Position numbers and translations under genes: made by a program
Source of the DNA: Candidatus Sulfotelmatobacter sp.
GTDB taxonomy: Bacteria; Acidobacteriota; Terriglobia; Terriglobales; Acidobacteriaceae
Assembly (NCBI GenBank): GCA_030049565.1
Contig: JASIKQ010000653.1
Location: forward strand, 1 to 5,951
Length of the DNA: 5,951 nucleotides
Direction: 5' to 3'
Notes under the pieces: model-generated
Seen by the model: the letters and a program-made list of their open reading frames with translations, nothing else
Told to the model about the DNA's origin: nothing
Databases searched by the model: none
Shown: positions 1 through 5,951 of the stretch, in pieces
How positions within the stretch are numbered: the stretch's first letter is position 1
Layout: every line of letters begins with the position of its first letter

Positions 1-34
1 TAAGAACTATGGGATCAAGAAGTTTAGTGCTCAT
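1..34 (-). CDS. Possible start of an unidentified gene, cut by the left edge
   Basis: An ATG at 34-32 on the minus strand opens 11 codons without a stop before the window ends, reading MSTKLLDPIVL. The case for a gene comes from context: a good sigma-70-like promoter (68-95) predicts transcription starting near 61, about 27 nt upstream of this ATG. No Shine-Dalgarno sequence is visible; the leader is AT-rich with a run of six T just before the start. Eleven open codons are common by chance and the peptide is too short to assign to a family. The transcript could equally be noncoding or start its gene further left. Confidence 0.3.
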   Translation of the reverse strand, partial: MSTKLLDPIVL

Positions 35-67
35 GATTAAAAAATTAACAGGCAAGAGGCGAAGCGT

Positions 68-95
68 ATTTTAGACCCTCAGAAATATTTGTCAA
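68..95 (-). promoter_or_regulatory. Sigma-70-type promoter firing leftwards
   Basis: On the minus strand a perfect -35 hexamer TTGACA (95-90) is followed after 16 bases by TAAAAT (73-68), one mismatch from the TATAAT consensus. The surroundings are AT-rich. Transcription would start near position 61 and leave the window to the left, 27 nt before the candidate ATG at 34. It sits about 155 bases past the kinase stop, which fits a new transcription unit after the kinase. The match is seen directly; activity is inferred. Confidence 0.55.
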
Positions 96-121
96 CGGGT
101 GAGATCACAGTCAACGGTGAG
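91..121. repeat. Imperfect direct repeat at the left promoter, candidate operator
   Basis: GTCAACGGGTGAG at 91-103 recurs as GTCAACGGTGAG at 110-121, differing by one inserted G. The left ends of the copies are 19 bases apart and the right ends 18. On the minus strand the first copy contains most of the -35 box TTGACA and the second places another GTTGAC immediately upstream. A weaker relative of the right half (GGGTGAA, 138-144) lies further upstream. Repeats near two helical turns apart at a -35 box often bind a regulator, but no known operator is recognised and this may be chance. Confidence 0.4.
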
Positions 122-250
122 GTCCTTATCCTATTGAGGGTGAACAGGCTTGCGAGAAGGGGCAGGATAATTCCACGGCGACAGCATGTGGAAAAGCTGA
201 GGAAGGGGAGTGGATATCATGGGCGTTCGGTTGCCGGGAAACGAGTCGCC

Positions 251-2659
251 TCATTGCGGCAGCCCGACCTTCCGCACCAACTCAGCAAACCGTGGGTCGG
301 AACGCAGGGAGTCGAGTGTGAAGTCGGTCTTCAACATTAGTAGACCTCCATCGCGTTCCTGATAAGCGATATTGAGCCATCGGAAGGCGTCATCTTTTTT
401 CCCCAACTCGGCATAGATGTCAGCAATCTCAAACGCGGACTCGTAGCCAGCCTTACGCCGTGCCTGCCTCAATTCAAGGTCTTTGGTGAGAGCGCCCCTC
501 CAACCTGCTGCGCGAAATCCTTGCTCCACAGCAGAAGCCCACTCGGATGTTCGTCGGTCTGCGGAAATCTGACCCTCGGTCTTCCATTCTTCAATGGCCT
601 CCGAGTACATGCGTTTCGCCCAGTACGCTCCACCTAGGCAACCATGCGCTCCAGAGTATGTCGGGTTCTCATTTGCCAGCTTCTTGCACACGGCAATGGC
701 CTCGTCAAACTGATCTGCCATGATGTGAATGAGTCCAGCATTGTGGCTGATGGTCAGTGACAGCGGATCGAGCTGATGAGCACGGTTGATCTCAGCAAGG
801 GCCTCCTGCTCCCTGCCACCAATCATGCCGAGATCCCACCCGTACCACTCGTGTGCCGTGGCATCGTTGGGATCGAGTTCCAAAGCCTTCTTGAACTCAG
901 CTTCTCCTCCGGCAAAATCCCAGTCGTACTCCATCTCATTGCTGCCCAGAACGGCATGAGGGCGGGCCAAGGTTGCGTCTAGCTCCAGCGCCTTGCGGGC
1001 GGCGGCATTCGACTTCGGATAGTTTTCGCTGGGACTGAGACCGTAGCTAGGCAGTATGGAATAAACATCAGCCAAACCCGAATACGCCAAGGCGTAGCCG
1101 GGGTCTTTGGCGATGGCTTGATCGAAATAGGAGATTGCCGCCTCAAGGTCTGGACGCGTCCGTTTGTTCCAAGCGTAGCGCCCCTTTAGATACAACTCGT
1201 AGGCTTCTGGGCTTTGCGTGCCCTGCTTGGTGACCTGCTGCTTTTCTGAAGTGCTGAGTTTGGAACGTAACCTCTCCACGATGTCGCCTGCAATCTGCTG
1301 CTGCAACGAAATGATGTCTGTGCTTTTGCCGCTGTAGTGCTGCCCCCAAATTTCGGTGTTATCCCGAACGTCGGTAAGTTCGGCACTGACTTCGATGCCG
1401 TCACCACGTAGCACCACTCGCCCGATCACCAACGCCGACACGCCCAAATCGCTGCCCGCCTTCTGTGCATCTACTTCCTTTCCTTTGTAGTGGAAGACTG
1501 AGTTGCGCGACTTCACCTTTAGCTGTGGTACATGTGCGAGATTATCAATTAACGATTCGGTGATGCCGTCGCTGAGATAGTCGGTATTGGCATCTCCACC
1601 CCCGTTGGTGAAGGGCAGAACGGCAATGGAGCCAATCTGAGTTGCTGTTTTGTCAGATCGCAAGTACCAAGTACCGATTGCCGCCAGCCCGATGACGGCG
1701 ATGCAGGCAGCCAGGACGATCCAGAGCTTGCGACGTTTGAGCGTCTGGTCGGGCGATGCTTGTGTGGCAACGGTCTTCCCGCTCTCAGTGTCCCGTTTCA
1801 GACGTTGGAGTTCCACACGCATATCCGAAGCGCGCTGATAGCGCAAGTCACGGTCTTTCTCCAAAGCTCGATTGATGATCCGTTCCAGTTCGGCGGGCAC
1901 TTCGGGATTCAGCCGCACAGGAGGTACGGGCGCACGTTCCAGAATAGCGTTGAAGATCAACGCCGAAGTGTCGCCCCGGAAGGGGATGGTTCCCGTACAC
2001 ATCTCGTAGAGAACCGCACCGAAGGAGAATAGATCGGTGCGAGCATCGAGTTCCTTCCCTCGAACCTGCTCTGGCGACATGTAGGCGACCGTGCCAAGCG
2101 CACTGCCCGGACTGGTGAGATGTTCCTCTGACTCGATAGTCGCGGCGCTCAGGGCAATGCTCTCCGGCTTGAGGGTGACTTTTGCCAGCCCAAAGTCCAG
2201 AATCTTCGCCTGGCCTCGATTCGTCACGAAGATGTTGGCCGGCTTAATGTCTCGATGAACAATTCCTTTTGAATGGACTGCATCTAGTGCGTCGGCAATC
2301 TGGATGCCAAGATCGAGCACCGTCGCGTCCTCCAATGGCCTGCCCGAGATTCGATGTCGCAATGTCTGGCCCTCCAGCAATTCCATGGCGATGAAGGTTC
2401 GCCCTTCGGCCTTGTCAATCTCGTAGATCGTGCAGATATTGGGGTGGTTCAGAGATGATGCAGCTTTGGCTTCACGCTGGAAACGGCTGAGAGCTTGCGA
2501 GTCGTTGGCGAGTTCGTCGGGAAGGAATTTCAGGGCGACGTGCCGGCCGAGCTTCAGGTCCTCGGCTTCATAAACCACACCCATGCCCCCGCCGCCGATT
2601 TTGTGCAGCATACGGTAATGAGAAACCGTCTTCCCCGCGGGTTGGGAGGGCATGGCCAT
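251..2659 (-). CDS. Membrane-anchored Ser/Thr protein kinase with TolB-like domain and TPR repeats
   Basis: This is an 802-residue PknB-type (Hanks-type) kinase that should phosphorylate Ser/Thr of unknown target proteins. Residues 15-288 form the kinase domain: glycine loop [10 protein letters not shown] (21-30), ATP-binding Lys44 in VALK, partner Glu63, catalytic HRD (135-137) in [11 protein letters not shown] (155-157), and [10 protein letters not shown] (189-198) closing the activation segment; all key residues are present, so it should be active. After basic RRK (309-311) comes one transmembrane helix (about 312-332), which puts the kinase in the cytoplasm and the rest outside the membrane. 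Residues 342-465 resemble the TolB-like/FlgO-like domain ([25 protein letters not shown]) that precedes TPRs in many such proteins. About 484-770 are TPR-like helical pairs, for example 565-598, 600-633 and 635-667, for protein binding. It ends normally at TGA after [11 protein letters not shown] 2659 was chosen for its position beside the promoter at 2669-2697; ATG 2653, two codons on, is possible. No Shine-Dalgarno sequence is visible. The architecture is sure; the substrate and signal are unknown. Confidence 0.95.
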   Translation of the reverse strand: MAMPSQPAGKTVSHYRMLHKIGGGGMGVVYEAEDLKLGRHVALKFLPDELANDSQALSRFQREAKAASSLNHPNICTIYEIDKAEGRTFIAMELLEGQTLRHRISGRPLEDATVLDLGIQIADALDAVHSKGIVHRDIKPANIFVTNRGQAKILDFGLAKVTLKPESIALSAATIESEEHLTSPGSALGTVAYMSPEQVRGKELDARTDLFSFGAVLYEMCTGTIPFRGDTSALIFNAILERAPVPPVRLNPEVPAELERIINRALEKDRDLRYQRASDMRVELQRLKRDTESGKTVATQASPDQTLKRRKLWIVLAACIAVIGLAAIGTWYLRSDKTATQIGSIAVLPFTNGGGDANTDYLSDGITESLIDNLAHVPQLKVKSRNSVFHYKGKEVDAQKAGSDLGVSALVIGRVVLRGDGIEVSAELTDVRDNTEIWGQHYSGKSTDIISLQQQIAGDIVERLRSKLSTSEKQQVTKQGTQSPEAYELYLKGRYAWNKRTRPDLEAAISYFDQAIAKDPGYALAYSGLADVYSILPSYGLSPSENYPKSNAAARKALELDATLARPHAVLGSNEMEYDWDFAGGEAEFKKALELDPNDATAHEWYGWDLGMIGGREQEALAEINRAHQLDPLSLTISHNAGLIHIMADQFDEAIAVCKKLANENPTYSGAHGCLGGAYWAKRMYSEAIEEWKTEGQISADRRTSEWASAVEQGFRAAGWRGALTKDLELRQARRKAGYESAFEIADIYAELGKKDDAFRWLNIAYQERDGGLLMLKTDFTLDSLRSDPRFAELVRKVGLPQ

Positions 2660-2668
2660 TGGCTAGAC

Positions 2669-2697
2669 ATGTTAGGTGGGGATGAATAGAAGGTCAA
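2669..2697 (-). promoter_or_regulatory. Probable promoter of the kinase gene
   Basis: On the minus strand TTGACC (2697-2692, one mismatch from TTGACA) is separated by an ideal 17 bases from TAACAT (2674-2669, four of six bases of TATAAT). The first base of the kinase ATG is only 10 bases past the -10 hexamer, so the predicted transcription start lies between about 2663 and 2659, at or just before the start codon. This agrees with the missing Shine-Dalgarno sequence. The -10 match is moderate, so the call is tentative. Confidence 0.45.
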
Positions 2698-2708
2698 CGC
2701 CAAGCCGG

Positions 2709-2744
2709 GCCGCTTCGCTCGGCGGACGGCCGAGGCGGCTGTCC
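2709..2744. repeat. GC-rich inverted-repeat element between smc and the kinase gene
   Basis: Two overlapping foldings exist. In the first, GCCGC (2709-2713) and CTCGGC (2718-2723) pair with GCCGAG (2729-2734) and GCGGC (2735-2739): an 11-bp stem with a TTCG bulge (2714-2717) and a five-base loop, fully Watson-Crick on either strand. In the second, GGACGGCC (2724-2731) pairs with GGCTGTCC (2737-2744) around GAGGC, with one G-T wobble on the plus strand. It starts 18 bases after the smc stop and ends about 11 bases before the kinase -35 box. No T-run follows in the direction of transcription, so it is not a standard intrinsic terminator. It looks like a REP-like dispersed intergenic element; similar GC-rich units seem familiar from acidobacterial genomes, but only one copy is visible here. 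Confidence 0.6.
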
Positions 2745-2762
2745 CCGCACATCCCCATACTC

Positions 2763-5700
2763 TTAAGCCGCTCCGAACCTCACCGACACCAGCTTCGACA
2801 CGCCCGGCTCCTGCATAGTCACACCATAAAGTACGGGCGCGATGCTCATGGTCTTCTTGCTGTGGGTGATGAGCACGAACTGTGTTTTCAGGCTCATCTC
2901 CTTTACCAGGTCGGTGAAGCGGCCGATGTTCGCCTCATCAAGCGGGGCATCGACTTCATCGAGAATGCAGAACGGGCTGGGCGTGTATTGGAAGATTCCG
3001 ACCAGCAGCGCCAGCGCGGTCAGGGCCTTTTCGCCTCCGGAAAGCAGCAATACGCTCTGCAACCTTTTCCCCGGAGGCGATGCGACCACGTCAATTCCGC
3101 TCTCGGCGGAGTTTTCCTCGTCCGTCAGTTTCATAAAGGCGTTGCCGCCTCCGAAAAGTTTCTTAAACGTGGCCTGGAAGTTTTCGTTGATTCTGGTGAA
3201 CGCTTCCTGGAATTTCTGGCGCGAGACTTCATCGATCTCGCGGATGGTCGCGGTGGTGTTCTCGATGGATGAGATCAAATCTTTGTGCTGGCCATCGAGG
3301 AAAGCATGACGCTCAGCGCTTTCGCGGTACTCTTCCAGAGCCAGCATGTTTACCGGACCCATGGCTTCCAGTTTGCTGCGCATGTCGCGATACGCCTGAT
3401 CGCAAGCGGCGAGCTCGTCTCCGCTGACCGCCGCGATTGTTGTATCAGCCAGCAGGGCATCGCGCTCGATTCCCAGCTCATTTAAGCAAGTGTTCGCCAT
3501 ATACATGGCATCGGCTTCGAGCTTTGCGGCTGCTGCTTGCAGTTCGCCACGACGGTCGCGGGCCTCATCGAGAAGCTGGCGAGCATCGCGGAGCAAGTCG
3601 TCAATCTCGGTGAGCCGCGCGCGCAGCTGATCTTTTTCCGATTGCAGCAGACTCTCGCGCGCCTGGCCCGCATTGCGCTCGGCTTCGTAGTCTATAACTT
3701 GTTGGTCGAGTTGAGCGTTCTCGGTTTCGCGCTGCAGTTTCTCGGCGGCAGATGCCCCGATTTGTGAAACCAGAGAATGCACCCGCTGATTCACTTCCGC
3801 GAACATCGAATCGAAGCGCGCCAGCACCGCCGCTGCCGAGCGGTGCCGCTCTTCGAGTGCGGCAACCCGCGCCACGCGTTGCGAGCTAATCTGCGCCGCC
3901 TCTTCGCGTTTCTGGCGCAGCGTGACAAGCGACTCCTGTGCGGCCGCCATTTGCGCTTCAAAGGAAGCGCGAGTCTGGTCGAGAGCCGAGATTTCGTCAT
4001 GTCGCACGGCGATGATCGATTCCTGCTCCGCCCGCTCGCCCGCAAGGCGATGCAGTTCCGACTGGGCAATGTTCATGCGCTCGGCGACCCGTGCCATTTC
4101 CGAATCGAGCTGCTGGATCAGGTGTCGCGAGGTCATCGACTGATGCTCGGCTTCTCGCTTTTCTCCTTCGAGACGTTCCAGCAGGGAAGTGAGATCTTTG
4201 ATTTCCCGACCCAGGGTCAGTACGCGGGTTTCTTCTTCACGCAGTGCGCGCTCGAGTTCATCAAGATGCCGCAACACCTCACGCAGCTCCCGTTTCATTG
4301 AAAGCGGGCCTTCGGCGCGCTGTTTCCCGCCGGTGACGGTCACGTTGTGAAAACACTCGCCGGATTGGGCAAGGAAGAAGGCATGGGGGTTTTCCAGCGC
4401 CAGCCCGCGGGCAACGTCAGAACCGGGAACGATGTAGCCATCGCGCAGCTTCGGCAGAATAACTTCCAGCGACTTCCCAAATCCGTTAAGAACGCGGATC
4501 GTGTGTTTCAGCGGCACGATGGAAGCGGCAGGCAGCGCAGAATGAGCCTCATCGAGGATGAATGAGAACTTGGCCTGAGAATCTTCAGGATGAACCAGAA
4601 AAGTCGCGCGGCCATCGACATCGTTGCGCAGCAGGCGAAGACCTTCGTCGGCGGCATCCCATGACTTGACCACGATGTAGTTCAACTCGTCGCGCAGAAA
4701 ATCCTCCACGACGTGCTCGAAGCGCGGCTCAACTTCGAGAAAATCGGCCAGCACGCCGACCGGAGCGAAGCCGTTCTGCATGATTCCCGATTGAAACAGG
4801 CGGCGCACCGACTCGGTGGAGTAGCCATGCTCGGCGATCACGGACTCAAGCGATCCCTTTTTGCCGAGGGCAGTTGCGTACTCGGCGCGCAGCAGATCAA
4901 GACGGCTCTTGGCTTCAGATTCTTCCTTGCGCTTGGCTTCCATCAGGCGACGAAACTGGCTGATCTCTACCGTGATTCCGGCCGCCCGCTGCGTAATGGT
5001 TTCGAATTCGAGCGCAAGCTGGCCGCGCTGGCCGCCGAAAGCATCCACCTGCGAATTCGCCTCGGCAATTTCGCTTTGCAAACGCTTGGCGTCGCGGTCT
5101 GCGCCGCAGAGACGTTCTTCCGCCTGCGCCAACTGATTGCGCAGCCGGGCCGCCGCCGAAACGTTATCGAAAATGGCGACCCGCGATTCTTCCTGCTGGC
5201 ATTCGAGGTCGCCTAATGCTGCATTCGCGGCCGCCGCCTCCTGCTGCGACCACGCCAGTTCCTGCTGCGCGGTTGCCAGGTCTGCTGCCGCCGATTCCAG
5301 AATTTGCCGGTTGGCATCGCGTTCGGCTTCCAGCGAAGCGAGCCGCTGGCGTGCCTGCGCGAGCTCGGCATCGGCGGACGCAGCCCGCGCTGTGAGCTCC
5401 GCGCAACGCTCCTCATTGTGGCGCCGACGGGCGCGGGCACGATCGATTTCGAGTTCAATCTGGCTCAGGCGCTCGCGATTCTCCCGCAGCTCAGTGTCGA
5501 TGGAATATCCGCGCTCGGTGCTTTCCGCGTGTTCGGATTCGAGTTGTTGCACGCTTTCAGCACGATGCCGCATTTCCTCGGCCAGCACCTTTAGTTGTGT
5601 GTCGAGTTCGGCGTTTTCTTTTTCGAGAGCGGCAAACTTGCTGGCCAGCACCACCCGCAGTTGCGCGCGCATTTCGTCCCGCAGTTTGGCATAACGCTCG

Positions 5701-5951
5701 GCTTTCGAGGCCTGCCGCTTCAGGGAATTCATCTGCCGCGTCACTTCATCGAAAATGTCGTTCACGCGCGAGAGATTCAGCTTGGCATCTTCCAGGCGCG
5801 CCTCAGCCAAGCGCTTTTTGGTCTTGAATTTCGTGATTCCCGCAGCTTCCTCCAAAATCGCCCGCCGATCGGTGGGACGGCTGCTTAAGATTTGCCCGAT
5901 GCGTCCTTGCTCGATCAGGGCATAAGTTTCTGGGCCGAGGCCGGTGCCCAT
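2763..5951 (-). CDS. smc: Chromosome segregation protein SMC, missing its N-terminus at the window edge
   Basis: SMC is the long coiled-coil ATPase that dimerises, works with ScpA and ScpB, and folds and segregates the bacterial chromosome. The 1,062 codons present begin inside the N-terminal head. GLGPETYALIEQGRIGQIL and EEAAGITKFK (residues 4-43) are the conserved stretch after the Q-loop, normally about 140-150 residues into the protein; the Walker A region lies beyond the right edge. The ATG at 5951 is therefore internal. Coiled coil runs from about 44 to 375, the hinge from about 376 to 550 (GFAPVGVLADFL near its start, VTGGKQRAEG near its end), and the returning coil to about 860. GPVNMLALEEY (865-875) leads into the C-terminal head: ABC signature LLLSGGEKALTAL (968-980), Walker B CILDEVDAPLDEAN (995-1008) with catalytic Glu999, and H-loop His1030 in LITHSKKT. 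The two coil arms are nearly equal, so no internal deletion is evident. Expected full length is about 1,200 residues or more. It stops at TAA (2765-2763) after SVRFGAA. Other coiled-coil ATPases (RecN, SbcC, MukB) do not fit the motif order. Confidence 0.97.
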   Translation of the reverse strand: MGTGLGPETYALIEQGRIGQILSSRPTDRRAILEEAAGITKFKTKKRLAEARLEDAKLNLSRVNDIFDEVTRQMNSLKRQASKAERYAKLRDEMRAQLRVVLASKFAALEKENAELDTQLKVLAEEMRHRAESVQQLESEHAESTERGYSIDTELRENRERLSQIELEIDRARARRRHNEERCAELTARAASADAELAQARQRLASLEAERDANRQILESAAADLATAQQELAWSQQEAAAANAALGDLECQQEESRVAIFDNVSAAARLRNQLAQAEERLCGADRDAKRLQSEIAEANSQVDAFGGQRGQLALEFETITQRAAGITVEISQFRRLMEAKRKEESEAKSRLDLLRAEYATALGKKGSLESVIAEHGYSTESVRRLFQSGIMQNGFAPVGVLADFLEVEPRFEHVVEDFLRDELNYIVVKSWDAADEGLRLLRNDVDGRATFLVHPEDSQAKFSFILDEAHSALPAASIVPLKHTIRVLNGFGKSLEVILPKLRDGYIVPGSDVARGLALENPHAFFLAQSGECFHNVTVTGGKQRAEGPLSMKRELREVLRHLDELERALREEETRVLTLGREIKDLTSLLERLEGEKREAEHQSMTSRHLIQQLDSEMARVAERMNIAQSELHRLAGERAEQESIIAVRHDEISALDQTRASFEAQMAAAQESLVTLRQKREEAAQISSQRVARVAALEERHRSAAAVLARFDSMFAEVNQRVHSLVSQIGASAAEKLQRETENAQLDQQVIDYEAERNAGQARESLLQSEKDQLRARLTEIDDLLRDARQLLDEARDRRGELQAAAAKLEADAMYMANTCLNELGIERDALLADTTIAAVSGDELAACDQAYRDMRSKLEAMGPVNMLALEEYRESAERHAFLDGQHKDLISSIENTTATIREIDEVSRQKFQEAFTRINENFQATFKKLFGGGNAFMKLTDEENSAESGIDVVASPPGKRLQSVLLLSGGEKALTALALLVGIFQYTPSPFCILDEVDAPLDEANIGRFTDLVKEMSLKTQFVLITHSKKTMSIAPVLYGVTMQEPGVSKLVSVRFGAA

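Larger units (their letters stand above)
35..250. other. Noncoding stretch downstream of the kinase gene
   Basis: This 216-nt stretch lies between the kinase stop codon and the possible next start. Positions 1-90 are about 34% G+C, clearly lower than the neighbouring genes. It contains the promoter and direct repeat listed separately. The only hairpin near the kinase stop is weak: CGTTCGG at 224-230 can pair with CCG at 234-236 and AACG at 240-243, with a three-base bulge. No T-run follows it in the direction of transcription, so no intrinsic terminator can be called. A 29-codon minus-strand reading frame (220-131) has no ribosome binding site and was not called. Confidence 0.6.

Noticed and set aside
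187..195. DnaA-box-like sequence TTTTCCACA on the minus strand
   Set aside because: It is a single copy with one mismatch from TTATCCACA, with no cluster of boxes, no AT-rich unwinding element beside it, and no replication genes nearby.
131..220. 29-codon minus-strand reading frame after the kinase
   Set aside because: No ribosome binding site, random-looking proline-rich peptide, and no conservation evidence; it is within chance expectation.
224..243. Small hairpin 8-27 bases before the kinase stop's downstream edge, considered as a terminator
   Set aside because: The stem is only seven pairs with a three-base bulge and a three-base loop, and no T-run follows it in the minus-strand direction.
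89..340. 83-codon plus-strand reading frame from the left noncoding region into the kinase 3' end
   Set aside because: It needs a TTG start with no ribosome binding site, more than a third of it is antisense to the conserved kinase C-terminus, and the protein resembles nothing I know.
2676..3272. 198-codon plus-strand reading frame opposite the end of smc
   Set aside because: It lies antisense to the conserved SMC C-terminal head (signature, Walker B and H-loop), is His/Arg-rich with no recognisable domain, and is a by-product of GC-rich coding on the other strand.
5137..5694. 185-codon plus-strand reading frame rich in Ser, Arg and Ala
   Set aside because: It is the complement of SMC coiled-coil codons; the biased composition is what Glu/Ala/Leu/Arg-rich coil codons give when read antisense. 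No domain or ribosome binding site.
5949..5951. ATG at the right edge as the true SMC start
   Set aside because: The next residues match the conserved segment that in SMC proteins lies about 140-150 residues from the N-terminus, and the Walker A motif would be missing; the gene continues beyond the edge.

Overview
The window holds two large genes on the minus strand. Reading in their direction, from high to low coordinates, they are the last ~1,060 codons of a chromosome-structuring SMC ATPase (2763-5951, cut by the right edge) and a complete 802-residue membrane-anchored Ser/Thr protein kinase (251-2659). The kinase carries a TolB-like domain and TPR repeats behind its transmembrane helix. 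Together they fill about 94% of the sequence. The most likely source is an Acidobacteriota genome. This rests on the kinase-TM-TolB-TPR architecture, which that phylum carries in many copies, and on the wording of the SMC N-terminal and hinge segments. It is a judgement from memory, not from a search.

Layout: 1-34 may be the first codons of a further minus-strand gene leaving the left edge (weak evidence). 35-250 is noncoding. Its left part is AT-rich (about 34% G+C over 1-90) and holds a good sigma-70-type promoter pointing left (68-95), with a direct repeat overlapping and upstream of its -35 box. 251-2659 is the kinase. 2660-2762 is a 103-nt spacer with a GC-rich inverted-repeat element (2709-2744) and, between that and the kinase, a plausible promoter (2669-2697). 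The promoter's predicted transcription start falls almost on the kinase ATG, suggesting a leaderless or nearly leaderless mRNA. 2763-5951 is smc.

How the parts relate: SMC is a housekeeping chromosome-organisation protein and the kinase is a one-component membrane signalling protein. The spacer, with its own promoter and structured element, argues that they are separate transcription units on the same strand and not a functional operon. I see no phage, IS, CRISPR, rRNA or tRNA signal. I do not see convincing evidence of a new biological system. The points worth a second look are regulatory: the possible leaderless kinase transcript, the two-way foldable repeat, and the repeated boxes at the left promoter.
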